In this document: one piece after another, positions 26,901-41,100 of the stretch
How positions within the stretch are numbered: position 1 is the first letter of the stretch
Layout of the letters: the number at the start of each line of letters is the position of its first letter
Assembly (NCBI GenBank): GCA_000231825.2
Contig: JH720354.1
Coordinates: 410,965-474,964, forward strand
DNA length: 64,000 nt
Source of the DNA: Tetrahymena elliotti 4EA
Taxonomy: Eukaryota > Ciliophora > Oligohymenophorea > Hymenostomatida > Tetrahymenidae
Reading direction: 5' to 3'
Made by a program: the position numbers and the translations under genes
The notes under the pieces: generated by a model
Told to the model about the DNA's origin: nothing
Seen by the model: the letters and a program-made list of their open reading frames with translations, nothing else
The model's database searches: none

Positions 26901-29627
26901 TCTGGTGCAAATAATGTCTTTCAAATTATTTGAAATTTTTTTATATTTTCCAGACAAAGTGTTGCTGATAATTTTAAGGTCGACTTCAAAGATAGAAACT
27001 TTAATGAGTTCTGGCAATAATTTCTTAGTTTCCTCTTCTTTAATTAGAGTTGAAATGATTTCTTCTCTTATTTCCTAAACATCTCTAGGATTTTCTTCTG
27101 TGCCTTCAAATTCTTTAGCATAGGTATCTGAATTTAATCTTAGAATATTTTCGAATTTCTTAAAATGAGTTAAATACTCATCTAAAGGATTAACACACCT
27201 CTTTATTAATTATGTTAAGTCTACCCATAAATCCCAAACCCATAAATTTTCATCATCAATTCTATTGTCTCCAGTTTCATTTAAATTAGCTCTTCTTGGT
27301 TCAGAATTAGGAAGCTAAGGAGCTTTCACATATTGTTTAGATTTATGGACAAATTAAAAGTTAGAATTCAATTTAAATTCAATATCTATTTGAAATCAAA
27401 TGGAAAAATTAATATCATTTTCATTATATATTAATTAATAAGTACCTGCAATTTTTTAGAATTTATTAAGTGTGTTTTTGAAGTAAGCTTGAAGCATTTC
27501 TAAAAAGAAATTTGAATCATAAGAATACTAAAATGTATCCTCTTTGCTTACTACTGCTACTTTAAATAGGGCAAATTCTTTTTTTGGTTTATCTTGATAA
27601 TCTACTAATGAACTCATTGAATTGATTCCATTTTAACTTTCTATTGTAATAGATCTTGGGGATGTTTGCAGAGTATTAGTCTTAGAATCATAAATATTTT
27701 AAACATCTCCAGAATTAACAATTTTCACTTAATTAATAAGAAAGAAATTAAATAATTTGATTTAAAGCGAATTAAATACCTTAGTCTGGAACAAAGGAAA
27801 AGAGGAATTCATATAATTTGTTAAAAGAGAAGTTGCAAATATTATAAATAGAGTCTTGCATTTTGTATCTAACAAGAGCCATAACTCTTTCCAACTTATC
27901 ATCATCTATTATTCTACTTTTGTTTTTAGAAATTTAGAGTGTTCTTTCAAATATTTTTTCTAATCTTTCAGGCCATTTGTTGCATATCAAGTCTTACTTT
28001 CTATCAATATGAGCATCCTATGAAATTCTGAATTCATTCACTTCTTATGGCTTGTCAAAGAAGTAAACAAATATTTCTTCTCCTTCGATTTATTGGGATT
28101 CACTTTCAAGCTTTGATAAGCATTAAATAACTTCTTTTATACTGTAAATTGAGTGGTTTGCAAAATCTCTTCTAATTTCTTCAAATACTTTTGCTTTGAA
28201 TCTTTGGGTTACACCACTTTCATAAACAACTAGTTCTTTTGCTCCTTTAAGTCTTTCTAGCATTAATTTACCTTTCTCAGGGACCTAATTTAAAATAATT
28301 GAATTACAAAAATTAAATTATTCTTTTTTATTATGAAATTATATACAATCTTTTCTTCAACTGGTGGTAAAATAAGAGGAGTTGGGAATATGTCTGTAGC
28401 ATTAGTAGATAAATATTTATTGAAAACCAACTTATTTTATGTTCTGACATATTATTAATTAACTTCTTCTAATAGTTATGTACAATCACCCTGTTAGAGT
28501 ATAGATTTGTTAAATACTAAGCTTAAAATATTTCTTTCTGTTTATTCATCTATATATTCCATATCATGGCAAGGCATGTTATCTAAATAAAAATTATATC
28601 TCAGAATAGAATCCATAAATGTTCTCATATTCCAAGCATTAATTAGCTTTTATGTGTACTAGAAAGGATCTTCCTCACCAACAAAAATTAATTCAATACG
28701 ATTTAAGAAGAAATTCAACTAATCTTCTGTCTAAACAGTAAAAAGCTCTTTTTCTTCGTCATACCCAATAACTAAAACTTCTTCCCATTCAAACCTTTTC
28801 TCTTCTCTTTAAATAATTGCCTATTTTTATTTTATTTTAAAATAATCTTTCCATCTAACTAACTAAATAAGCTTAAAATTTCTTTACTTATGCCTTCATT
28901 TCACCTTTCTCTTGCAACTTTTGGTGTATTTCTTCATTAGAATAAAAATCATAGTCTGTGCTATTGAATGTTTTGAGTGGCAAATAACTATGCTCTTAAA
29001 TACATGTATCAAAGTCAATACCCTTTTAGAATATTAATAAATAATTTTATAGTTTACCTTACCTATTGCTTTATTTTATTTTGCAAATAAACACTTGCAA
29101 CTCAAATTTTATTTGAATTTTAAAAGATTGAACTTACGCTTTCCTCCAAAATTTATGGCATCCAATATTCTTTATATTTCTTGGGTCCTACATATTTTTA
29201 AGGTGCCGGAGATACCTTGGTCAAATCATATTTTTTAAAAGGCTTTTATTTATTTTTATAAAAAATTATTTTGAATCGGCTAAGATTATTTTCTTAAAAA
29301 TTCATTTAGGTGTTTCCACCACAAATCTGAAACAATCATATCTACTTTTGATCTGTCAGGAGATTTTCCAAATTTTTACTTCTTTGGAGAGGGGCTCATA
29401 AAATTTTCTTTGCTAAACTTACTAATCTTATTTAGATCCTATCCCTTGTGAGGATCTTCTTCAATTTCATACTTATATTTTATAATAAAAGTTACAATTT
29501 AATCATTAACAATAAAAATGCATAATTATTTATTATTTGATATATCCTAATTATGTAAAATAAAAAAAACCTTTGAGGGAGTTTTATGAGCTGCAACCTT
29601 AAAAGATTTAGTTCTAAAGTGACTCAT
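14921..29627 (-). CDS. Axonemal dynein heavy chain
   Basis: One multi-exon gene from ATG 29627 ([19 protein letters not shown]) to TGA 14921-14923, with many short introns; the protein should be roughly 4000 residues. It is the force-producing ATPase of a cilium dynein arm. Landmarks in order: N-terminal linker; AAA1 P-loop [10 protein letters not shown] (24121-24153) with FDEFNRI downstream; [20 protein letters not shown] (about 23790-23847); AAA2 GPTGGGKT (about 23290-23320); [17 protein letters not shown] (about 22760-22810); AAA3 GPPGGGRT with Arg for Lys as usual there (21721-21750); AAA4 GVGGSGRQS (about 20850-20890); the stalk coiled coil and microtubule-binding domain (about 18950-20100); AAA5-6; and the C-terminal domain. 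The AAA1 sequence and modest N-terminus resemble single-headed inner-arm chains (DNAH3/7/12 group), which is inference. Nothing shows a break. Confidence 0.97.
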
Positions 29628-30337
29628 TCTCTTATGAAATAATCACTAATACTTTGATAACTAACTATATTTGATTGTTCGTTCCTTGCTTAAAATGAAT
29701 TTAGATTAGCAACCTCTATTACTTAATTCAACTCCTTTATTGATTTTATTTATTAATCTTGATTTGATTTGTTTAATTTTAATATATAAATTTTTTAACA
29801 TCCATGTATTATTGATTGATTGATTGATACATTAAATTAAAAGAATCTCTTTGATCCAAACATATATTAAATACATAAATGAATGAAAATTGTATAAATC
29901 AAATGTTAAAGTTATTAGCATTTCAAAGGATATTCAATGTATTGATTTTCTCTTATTTTAATTCCTTTTTTTGTGACTAAAATTTGAATTCTCTTGACTC
30001 TTTCTTCAACTCCATCAATTAAGATTTATAAATTTTTGATTTTTTTTGATAATATCGTTAAAGATCAATCATTTATTTTCACACTTATTAAATAGCTTGA
30101 TATTAGATATGTAATTATTATTTAGATAAATTTGTGGACAGCCGAACTTCATTTTATTACATTATTATTTCACTAAAAATCTAATTTCATCTCAAATATT
30201 TTTTATAAAGTAGTTCTATTTTTTCAAATAATTTACTCGAAAAAAAAATGTTTAATTCTATCTTTTTAGAGAAATCAAATATGATTTTAATATTAAAAAT
30301 AAAATAAATTCACAATTTACCAAAAAAGTTAAAAAAC
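29628..30337. other. Intergenic
   Basis: AT-rich, with a short (TGAT)n run near 29813-29830. The dynein promoter should lie here. No gene is seen. Confidence 0.6.
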
Positions 30338-30411
30338 TGCTCCGGGAGGGGCTTGAACCCTCGACCTTGGGTTTATTAGACCCACGCTCTAACCAACTGA
30401 GCTACCCGAGC
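30338..30411 (-). tRNA. tRNA-Ile (anticodon AAT), copy 1
   Basis: A 74-base cloverleaf: acceptor GCTCGGG/CCGGAGC, D arm GCTC/GAGC, anticodon stem TGGGT/ACCCA with loop CTAATAA, T arm GAGGG/CCCTC with TTCAAGC, and discriminator A. The anticodon AAT (A34 usually edited to inosine) reads Ile codons. The RNA 3' end is followed by a T run, the Pol III stop. The A box TAGCTCAGTTGG and B box are present. No intron. Confidence 0.97.
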
Positions 30412-30747
30412 ATTTCATGAAAGCTTAAGATTTAATCAGGAATTATTTTAAAATTTATTGTTTTATCAATAAGCTAAATAAGCTAGAAATTAGATAATTT
30501 TTATTACTTTACTATTTACTAACAGTAAATTATGAAGTATTTCAAATTGGATTAATAATGAATGATAAAAATAATTTTAAAATTATCAAAAAATATTTTT
30601 TTCTTCAATTAATCTAAAAAGAATAAAAAAACTCATTTTTTGATTAAAAGACTTTTAAATAATTTATAAAACGAAGAAAATTAATCATCTTAAATAATCT
30701 ATTTAATATTAACCAAAATAGTCAGTACTTTTTTAAATAAAAAAAAC
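30412..30747. other. Spacer between tRNA copies 1 and 2
   Basis: AT-rich spacer of 336 bases with no visible gene. The end next to copy 2 is a run of A, which is the Pol III terminator of copy 2 on the minus strand. Confidence 0.7.
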
Positions 30748-30821
30748 TGCTCCGGGAGGGGCTTGAACCCTCGACCTTGGGTTTATTAGACCCACGCTCT
30801 AACCAACTGAGCTACCCGAGC
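30748..30821 (-). tRNA. tRNA-Ile (anticodon AAT), copy 2
   Basis: Identical to copy 1 over the 74-base gene, with its own T-run terminator. The 5' flank shares about 40 bases with that of copy 3 with few changes (ATTACATGATA... then AAATGATTAATTTAAT). Confidence 0.97.
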
Positions 30822-31019
30822 ATTACATGATATACTGATTTTTGTTTAAATGATTAATTTAATATTATCAAAATTTGATTATTTACTTTAAAAATAAATT
30901 AAACTCTTTAAAAGTTGTATATTAAAAGCTTTTCATTAAAAAACATATTATTAAGCATTATGAGAAAATAAAATAATTAATATCTTATTTATTTCATATT
31001 ATCTCTTTATTAAAAAAAC

Positions 31020-31093
31020 TGCTCCGGGAGGGGCTTGAACCCTCGACCTTGGGTTTATTAGACCCACGCTCTAACCAACTGAGCTACCCGAGC
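31020..31093 (-). tRNA. tRNA-Ile (anticodon AAT), copy 3
   Basis: Identical to copies 1 and 2 in the mature sequence, with a T-run terminator. The 5' flank is related to that of copy 2. Confidence 0.97.
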
Positions 31094-31295
31094 ATTACAT
31101 GATAAACTTATTTTGTCTAAATGATTAATTTAATCTTTAAGAAAATTTTATAAAATATTCAAAAATAAACATAAAACTTAGAAAATAGAAAAATTGGTTA
31201 TTAATAAAAATAAATGGTACATTTTATGAATAATTAAAAAAAATCAAATGAATCTTTTAAAAAATTAAATAGACCATCAACCTCTTAGAAAAAAA

Positions 31296-31369
31296 TGCTC
31301 CGGGAGGGGATTGAACCCTCGACCTTGGGTTTATTAGACCCACGCTCTAACCAACTGAGCTACCCGAGC
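31296..31369 (-). tRNA. tRNA-Ile (anticodon AAT), copy 4
   Basis: Same cloverleaf with one difference in the T loop (TTCAATC instead of TTCAAGC). This is the common eukaryotic form of the loop position and should not harm function. A T-run terminator follows. Confidence 0.95.
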
Positions 31370-32795
31370 TACATGTTATGTTACTTAAAATTGATTTATT
31401 TTTTGATAAAAATTGTTAAAAGAGTAAAAAATATAAAAATGAAACTAAAAAAATGTTAAATATTTATGGCTAAATTAAATTAGTTTGTTCTCTCTTTTTG
31501 TGGTTATAAATAATCATAAATATAATTATATTGCTATTATTTAACAGGATTCAAAAAAAATTCAATTTTCTGATTCAATTAGTTTTTGAAAATAATTTTT
31601 TCAGATTTAACATTAAAAACTCGTACTTTACTGTTGAAAATTTTAAAAAAAAACTTTTTTGAAAAACAATTATTATTTATGAGTAAATAATTTTTTGTTA
31701 AGTTTAAGTGTTAAATTTTGTTAGTAGGAAGTTAAGAAAGCCAATCCGTTTAAAAAAAAATTAAGTGAAGTAAATGTAAAATTGAAGGATGATACTTTTT
31801 ATAAAAAATCACTTAATATCTAATTATTATCAGTAAATAGAGTGATATTATTATTAATGAAATGTGTTTTTTTCTTTTAACTGAGAAGAAATTTTAGAAT
31901 ATGTAATTGATATTTTATTTATTAAGTAACTAATTTTGATATAATTAGTAATCAATTTTTTTTATAATAAATTGTGATATTACAGTTGAGAGAGATATTA
32001 TGAATATTTAGATTCAGATTATCTTTCTAACTAATTAATTTTTAGTTGATTTTTTTTTTCTAATGGTTGTGAGTAATTTTGAGAATTAAGAATAGCACAA
32101 AATTATTTGGTCTTTATAAATAATTTGTATTGAAATTGCATCACATGATGATGAATTGTAAAAGTTTTTAAATTTGAGATTTCAATCATGTAAATTGTAC
32201 TTTACTATAAGTAGAATTTCACATAAATATTATCGAATAAAGAAAAAACTAATAGTTTACTTTATTTTTCATATTTGGATTGATATCTTAATATAGGTCA
32301 GAGGATATTATGTGAGAGATAAAAGCTAGAGTAAGATATTAGTTTAATAAAATTTCTATCCACTAGATTTATAGTTCAAGTTTTTATTAAAATAAATCAC
32401 ACTAAGTGTAGTAGTTATATGGATGGAGATATAAAGTAAATCTGGCCTTATAATTTTTTAATTCAATTTTGTGGTAAAGGTGGTGGGTACAAAAAGGAAA
32501 TATATTTACTAATATTTGTAAGTGTGGTTTATTTGTATTTTTTAATTAATTAGTAAATTTATTTGTCAAAGTGAAAATCTATTAATGATATATAAATTTT
32601 AAAACGAAAAAACACTATACCAAAGATTTGAATCATAGATTAACTTTCATCCAGATCTGATTATTCAAATTAAAATTTTTAATTCATTTATTGATATTGT
32701 TATAATTATTTGATTTAAGAAACAAGTATAAGACAGATAAAAAAACTATCTTGCTTTAAAGATTCTCATTAATCAAAGAGAGACCGACTATCAAC
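31370..32795. other. Intergenic
   Basis: About 1.4 kb with no supported gene. The plus strand is richer in G and T than in C for much of 31680-32580. It includes the promoter of the next gene. Confidence 0.5.
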
Positions 32796-35700
32796 ATGAA
32801 AAATAAAGAAGCTGTTTTAATAATTTCACTTCTGCTTTGTTCTATTTTATAGAGTAAAATTATTTTATTTATTAAACTTTTTGAATAAATTTAATCATAA
32901 AAAATAGTTTCTAAAGCATCAGAAGTTCTTCTTGATATAAATTTTGGTAAGAAAAAAAATTGCCTCAGTGATATAAAAGATCAAGTCAAAGTCTTAAATG
33001 GAAATTAATATGATATGATTTGTGACGATACATGTATAATGGATTCATACACTGACAATAGTAAAATGTCTATGCTTTATATCATACAAGGACTTGGTGC
33101 TAAATTCATATACCCTTTAACAACTTTTACAGAACCATATTCATATATCTAACTAGATATAAGCTATGTAATACCTTCTGATAAAAATACTATATCTCTT
33201 GATATAAACGGGCTCGTTTCTGCACAATATGCATCTTCTCCAACATAAAGCAAATATATCGATCCTCCTCAGACTTTATGTCGTACTGTCTAAAAAAAAA
33301 TTTACACTAACACACTTATATTAAACCAACAAATTCCTTCTGGTTAGAATGTTGAAGTCAGTTTTGATTGTATTTAAAATGGAGGGATGGTTTACTTAAG
33401 ATCTATTAAAATTTCTAAAAACTGTACACCTAATTGCTCTAAATGTGGAGATGCTACTTCTTGCAACATTTGCTATGATGGATACTCTCTCTACAGCTTT
33501 ACTTCAGGTCCCAAGGTTTGTGAATAAGTTGGAGTTTGCTCTACAACTAATTGCTTTTCTTGTGCAAAGAGTAATTCACAGGAAGTATGTTTAAAATGTA
33601 ACTCTGGTTTTACTCTAAACTCTTCTAATTAATGTGATGCAAATACTCCAGCACCTGCTTCTCCTTGTTCTGCAAGTAAAATGAATATTTAATTTTTTTA
33701 AAAGAAAAAAAGATGTTACTTTTGATGTTAAATTTTCAGAAATATCTTTGGAGATTTGTGGAAATTAACTTACAGATAGTTTAAAACCATAAAATTAAAG
33801 ATTAATAATTTAATCATGTTTGTATGGCTTAAAGGTTTTAGATTAATTTATGATATTCTCTTATCAGAAATTTATCAGGCAAAATTAAATTTATCTTATT
33901 TTTAATTATTGCCATTATCTCCCCACAATTTTTTAGTTACTGAAAGATTCTTTTTAAAAATTGTATTTTCAATTAATTATTTCAAATAACACTTGAATTT
34001 GAGAATTTTATTTTTAATTTATTTGTGTGTACCTACCTAACTAAAAATTTGTTTTCTAAAAGATTAGTACAATTCTAATGGAAGTTGTTTGGAGTATAGT
34101 AGTGTTGGTTACTACTAAGACAAGTATACCTAGGCTTTTTAACATATTACTGATCCCACTATTAATATTTAGTCAACATATAAATGTCCAAAGGATACTA
34201 TAGTTATTATACTCAGTGATAACAATTACTAAAACTTTTAATGCAGATGCATGTTTGATAATTGCTAGGCTTGCTCAAGCATCGATTCATGTGACTTATG
34301 TACAGCTGGAATGGAGTTCAGTTCTACCTAAATGAAATGCGTTGTTGTTAAAAAGACACAAAATTCCTATCAACTTTCTTCCACTGTGACTGAAACCGGA
34401 TATGAACTAGAATTAGTTTTTAAGAATAGTTTGGCAGATCAAACAATAACCGAAAAAGATTTGAGTTTTACTTTTTCAAACCTAACTAAATTTACTTTCA
34501 AAATAAAAGAAATCAAAGATAATAACAGTATTGTCATAGATCTCACTTGTGATGAAAATGTTAAATCATCAGATGTTAATGTGGTGATAACAAATTCTAA
34601 ATTTTTATCTCAAAATTCTATCAGTCAGCCTACTGCACAAGCTGAATTGTAGCCCTATATCTAGATGAGCTCATCAGAAATAAGTTCTGCCAAAGACTTA
34701 AAATCAACAGGTGGTGGTTTAACAAAGACATCTATGAGCTTGTTCATTATAATGGCACTTTTTTGTAGCTTTTTAGCTTTACTAAATGCTGTAGATTTTG
34801 TTGGTTTTGTCTACTTCTTGTTTTTCTTGGACATTCGTTATCCTATTAACATTCAAAATTTTGCTGATATTTTAAAAGATTTCTAAATGGGATTCTTCCC
34901 CAATTTCTTTAAAGGTTCAGTCTCTTCAGGTTACTTTTCAAAGTCTACTATCTAGTTCATGTAGCAGCCATTCAATGGATATTTCATAATTACTTCAGGA
35001 AATATTATTAGCTTTTTCATTGTGGTCTTAAGCGTTTATGTTGTTTTGAAGATATTCTCAGGAATATAGTTACCTAAAATCTAGGAATACTGTAAGAGAG
35101 TCTGCTATTAAACATGGGAATTTAGTGGAATATTTAATGCTATTTGGGCTGTTTATGTTTACATACTTGGCTATGTCTTAATTTAATTCTATAGTTTTGA
35201 TTGCTCAGATGACTCCTGTGGATTTAATTATTTCTGGTTTGTTCTCTGGGGATTATTCTGCATTGCTATTCCATGTTTAGTCTTTTACCTTATAAAGTCA
35301 AATCCTGAAATAAAAGATGACAAATACATGAGAGTAAAGTGTTAATCACTAATTTCTGGATTGAAGCTTTTTAGTAATAAGGAAAGTTTTATTCCATCAT
35401 CTAAGGAAGATGAAAGTAATACTCCCCCCAATACTAATAATTTATTCCCTAATTTGAGCTAATCAAAAACCTAAATGTAAGAGGAAGAGAAAGGATTTAG
35501 AGGGTAACTTGTAAAGACATTCTCAAAATACAATGTTGTTATTTTGTATTTCCGTAAAATAATTTTCCTATTGATAATTGTGTTATTGCATAAGTATCCA
35601 TATGCTTAATTGGCAATTATCTGCGTAATGAATGCTTTGATTGTTTTTTACTATTTATTCATTCAACCATATGAAAAAAAATATGAAAATTTCAAGAATG

Positions 35701-36425
35701 TTGGTTTTGAAGTGCTTTTAATTGGCATATAAATATTATTTATCTTTTTAGTAAACGATGATGAATCTTCAAATGAATCTGATCGCATAAGATTAGGATG
35801 GGTAGCTATTGCATTAGTTTGCATTGCATTGTTGTATACATTAATCAGCATGATTGTAGAACTCATCTATTCAGGTTATATTTACCTAAAATAATTGAAA
35901 ATGAGAAGAAACAGATCTAAAGTTGCTAATTTTGATTCAACTGAAAATCATTAAGAGAAAAATCAATATGTTTCTCCCTCAAATGATGCAAGAAAGAAAA
36001 TAACAATCCTATAAAAACTAGAAAGTTAACCATTCTAGAATGTTAAAGAAGAGGAAATTGAAGATGAAGAAGATAATGGATTGCCTATTTAATCTCAAAG
36101 ATTATAAAGAGGCAAAATTTCTTAAACTTAGTTAAGAAAAGAATCAAGTGTTAATAACTTAGAAACATTTGTTGATAATACAAACGTATCTCCTGACGTG
36201 TCACCAAAGAGAAAGCGTGCATCAAGATTATCTATTGCTGGTCTTACTGCTCAGCCTACCCAAATGTAAAATGAAGGTGCAGGTGAATCTATGTATGATA
36301 TTCCTAACTCAAATTACCAAATAATGAATGCTGACTAACAACAAAGATCACCATTTAAATTGAATGAAAATAGATAATCATCAAATGGCAAGTTTAATAA
36401 AATAAAAACTATTTTGGAAAGTTGA
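32796..36425 (+). CDS. Cysteine-rich multi-span membrane protein, paralogue A
   Basis: Three exons; introns 32854-32907 and 33676-34062. Removing them gives 1062 residues exactly. A signal peptide (LIISLLLCSILQ) starts a secreted or luminal half. Residues about 200-290 and 335-375 are Cys-rich with CxxC spacing (NCSKCGDATSCNICYDGY, CFSCAKSN, CQACSS), like furin or growth-factor-receptor repeats. Around residues 498-885 are about eight hydrophobic spans, including LFIQPYEKKYENFKN between spans six and seven. The last 170 residues are charged, Ser/Gln-rich and probably cytosolic. The neighbour at 38114 has the same plan and introns. A surface receptor or channel is plausible, and the helical bundle recalls TRP-like proteins, but this is inference. 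Confidence 0.9.
33676..34062 (+). other. Long intron 2 of paralogue A
   Basis: GTAAAATG donor, TAAAAG acceptor, 387 bases, phase 1. The junction joins CSA to NQYNSNGSC and matches the intron at 39001-39439 of paralogue B in place and phase. Confidence 0.85.
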
Positions 36426-38113
36426 TAAAACACAAAATATTAAATAAAACATTTTTGTATCCAATTATCTATTATTTATCTTAAATACTCTTTTCATTTA
36501 GTTCTTACTATTACAATTGGTTCAAAAATATTTAAAAAATTATAGAATTTGATTGATTATTCCTCTCATTAATTTGTTTTAAATATACCTTACAATTAGC
36601 CAAAATCACTTTAAATCTGAGTAAAATTTACTTTTGACATGAGTAAAAAAAACCAAAAAAAAAGGAATAGTGTGTCATAATATTATGCTCCTCTAAAAAA
36701 CTAGTCTTTATTTATTATATCTAAAATTTTAAAAACTTAAAATATTATTTCTATTTTTCTTAACAAATTTATTACTCAAGTGAACAAAAAATTAGAAAAT
36801 TTTATATCAAAAACAATATAAAACTGAATAAAATATTTCTTTTTAAAAAAGGAATAAAAGGGAAATGTAGTTTTACTGTTAGCAATTGCGAATTATTTTA
36901 ATTTCTCAAAAAATTCGAATTACCAAACAACTTTTTTCTCAATTAATTAGGTAATAATCTGCTTCTATTTTCTTAATTATATAAAAGATTTACGTACAAT
37001 TAATTTGTTAATTGAAAGGGATAAATATGCAACAAAAGATTTAGTTACATATAAAAACCTATTTATTTTTTTCATCAAATTGTAAGAATAGCTTGATTTA
37101 ATAAGATTCAAATAAAAGCTAACACTACTTTCAATCTCATAGATTCTCCAAATAATAAAATTAAGTAAAAAAAATAAATAGATTATACATTTAAGTCTAA
37201 GTTATGGTGACTTAATTTTTAAAAAAGATGGAATTTCAAATATTATTTGTAAAATAAATCCTCTGATCTTTCTATTTTTCAATTTTTTATAATACATATT
37301 TTTTGTGGTTATTATTGGTATTATGAGTGTTCTGTGTGTATGTGTGCGTGTGTATTCCAAGAACGAAATTAAAGGAAAAAAATCAAATTTCAATGAAGAT
37401 ATATATTAAAACTTTCTCTTCAAGTGCTTAACATTTTAACAAATAATTAAATTAGATAAATAAATAGTAGACCATAAATTAATAGATTCATTCTCTCAAG
37501 TTAGGTAATAAGAGTAATTATAGGATTAAGTAAATTTTTTGAATCTAGATCAAAGTAGTGATTAAATAATTGGCTTACTAAATAAATATATACTTAGCTT
37601 TTTTTGATATTAGTAAAAGTATTAAATTTAGAATATTTAGGAGAGGTTTTTATGTAATTTTTGTCTGAATTCACTAAGAAAATGTTAGAAAGAAGTCTAT
37701 TAATTTTGAAATAAATAGATTACATTTGTAGTTTTATTTGACTAATAAAAAAAATAATGTTTATTGAAAGAATGTATAAAATTGACATTAAAATGTTACA
37801 GACATTATCCTTTAAAAAAATACAATTAATTATTTTTAGATTAAAACGCAAATTAAAGTAGTGGCTAACAATAAGAATTATTCATTTACAAATATTAATT
37901 TTGGCAAGTCAAACAATAGTCTGAATCCCCAAATTAATTCTTTATAGCCATTAATAAAACCACAAATCAAACAAAAATAATCTTTTTTTAACTTCACTTT
38001 CACCTCATTAAGGTAAGATTTAATAGATAAATCTTTTTTCAATCAGTTTTAACTTAAAATTATTAATAATTGTTTTTAAAATATAAAATTTTATTTATTT
38101 AACTAAATTAAAA
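36426..38113. other. Intergenic between tandem paralogues
   Basis: About 1.7 kb of AT-rich DNA with a short TG/GT-rich run near 37325-37355. No supported gene. It carries the promoter of paralogue B. Confidence 0.55.
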
Positions 38114-41100
38114 ATGAGACTTTTACATTTACTTTTATCATCGTTTCTTTTCACTTTCCTTCTCAAAGGTATTTCAACAATATTAATACTTTAAAAAACT
38201 GATAAAAAATAAATTCTAAAATATAGACACAAGTGGACTTGAAGTTATTTTAGACAGAAATTTTCTAAAGAAAAAGAAATGTCTAGAGGGGATAGAGAAT
38301 AATACTGCTGATTTAAATGGGAACCCTTTCAATTTAGGTTGCGATTCTAGATGTCTTAATGATGACTACCAAAATGGTGATAAAGCTATTACTTTAGATA
38401 TAATAAACTCAGTAGGTCTTAAATTCAATTTTCCTATGACTCCATTTACAGAGCCTTATTCTTATATTTAAATTGATTTTAGCTTTTTGAATTCATACAA
38501 TACTACTCCCTTAACTGTAGACATAAATGGGTTAGTATAAAATAGCTTAATTACTTCACCAACTGTGAGCTCTATAGGAGATGCATCTTCTTTGCTTTGC
38601 ATTTTGCCTGGCCCTTAAAAAATCTATACATCTACACTCTTACTAAACTAATAACTTCCTTAAGGAACTGACCTTATAGTTTCTTTTTCTATGGGAGGTT
38701 AAAATGGCTATCTTTCTCTATTGAGATCAATCAGAATTTCTAAAAACTGTACACCAAATTGTTCAACTTGTTCAAGTGCTTCTTCTTGTCAAACATGCTA
38801 AGACGGATATAATATATACACATTTAGCTCTGGAAACTCTGTATGCGAGTAAGTAGGTGTATGCTAATCTAGCGATTGCTTTTCTTGTGCAAAAAGTGGC
38901 AATTAAGAAGTATGTCTAAAGTGCAAACCTGGCTTTAATTTGAGCTCAACATAAAGCTGTGTTGCAAACACTCCCGCTCCAAAGACAGCATGTTTAGCAA
39001 GTATTCAAAACGCAATTTATTTATTTAAAAAATAACATTAAAATGAGGCAAAATAAGTAGTTTTTTAGTCATAATTTATCAAAAATAGAATAACGCCTTA
39101 ATTTTTAAAAGAAAAACTTAGAAATTTAGTGGTATTCTTCCTAAGAATACTAATATTATAATTTTAATCAATTAAAACCATTCATTTTTTTCTTAACTAT
39201 CACCATTTAAACAAAAGAGTATTTAATAAATAATTTATGAATAAGATCTCATGTTTGATTTATTCTTACAAACACTTTTCTTTTTTATAATCAAAATTTT
39301 GCCTTACACATACTCACTCCTTAATTAATCTTTTTATATAAAGAATTTTTTATTTACTCTTGATAAATTTTAAAATTCATCCATCTAATCTTTTCAAATT
39401 ACTAATTTCCTTGTAATAATTTTTAATTTTACTAAATAGATTAATATAACAATGGTGGAACTTGCAAAAATTTCAGCTCTGTTGGGTATTACTAAGATAG
39501 ATTAACTGGGGAACTTATTAAAATTAAACCTACCGAAATAGACGTTTAAACTACTTATTAATGTCCTGAAAACACTCTTGCTATTGTCTTAAGCTAAAAT
39601 AACTACTAAAATTATTAGTGTAGATGCATGATTGATAAGTGTATTGGCTGTTCAAGTATAGATGTCTGTACATATTGTCAGGGAGGAATGTTTTTTAATT
39701 CTACTTTAAAGAGCTGTTAAGATATAGGCTTCAAAAGCAACAATTATACAATTGCATAAAAAGTAATAGAGCAAGGCTACGAGTTATCATTAGTTTTTTA
39801 GAATTACCTGATAACATCTGATTTAAATGAAAACAATCTTAATGTTACCATTTCCAATTTTAAAGACTTCACATATAATTATAAGGGAAAGAAAGATAAT
39901 TACACTTTACTTGTAGATGTTGCTAGTAAAGGAAATATTAAAAACCAACAGATTTTCATAACAATTAATGACACAAATTTCTTAACTTAGAATTTGATGA
40001 AGTAAGAGACTATTTCTTAAGAATTAGATCCTTATGTTTATGTTTCTTCTACAGATATAAAGCAAGCAGAATAATTAAAATCTGCAGGTTCTGCAATAAC
40101 TACAACAATTGTTTCTAGCTTTATCCCTATTGCATTTTTTGGTAATTTTTATGTCCTTATAAATACTATAGATCTAACTGGTTTCCTTTACTATTTACTG
40201 TTTATAAATGTAAGATTCCCTATTAATATATTCTAATTCTATAGCATCTTTCAGAATTTTTAAATGGCCTTTATTCCTAACTTCTTCAAAAATGCTATGG
40301 ATCCTAATTATGTGTAATAAGCACCTCCTTAATTTATGTAGCAACAAACTGATTCCTACTTTTTAAACAGTACTGGTTAAAGTATTAGCATTGTCTTGAT
40401 CATATTTGGTTTATATATTCTTGCTAAGATTTTTTCAGGAATAGATTTGTAATATATTCAATCTTATTGCAAAAGAGCTTGTTATGAAACATGGGAATAT
40501 GGTGGATTTTTTGATTTGGTATGGTGCAATTATACATACTTAATTGTAGGTATTTTCTTGTAATTTTACATATTTGATTGTGGAGACTCATCTTGCCCTT
40601 TAAACTATTTCATGTTCTCTTTTTGGATAATTATTTGCTTTGGAGCTCCAGTAATAATAACATACGTCCTTGTAAAAAATCCTAATATCAAAGAGGATAA
40701 GTATATGAAGCTTAAATATTCTTCTTTAATATCTGGCTTAAGACTCTTTAGTAATAAGGATCCCCTCATTCCAAAGGAAGATGAAAGTAATACTCCTCCA
40801 GAAACAAATAATTTGTTCCCAAATATTTCATAATCATAGTCTTAATTACGTCCTTAACTTGGATGGAGACAAAAACTAATAATGAAACTATCTAAATATA
40901 ACTTGGCTATCTTATATTATCGCAAGATTATATTTGCATTAATAATAGTATACATGTATAAGCATAGCTACGTTTAATTAGCATTAATAACAGTTATGAA
41001 TATTATTGTTGCAGCATATTACTTAGTTATTTAACCATTTGAAAGCCAATATGAAAATATAAAAAATGCAGCAGCAGAGTTTATATTAATAGCAATTCAA

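Noticed and set aside
30338..31369. G5:G68 mismatch in the acceptor stem of all four tRNA-Ile genes as a sign of decay
   Set aside because: From memory, the human tRNA-Ile(AAT) acceptor stem shows the same mismatch, so it appears normal for this tRNA.
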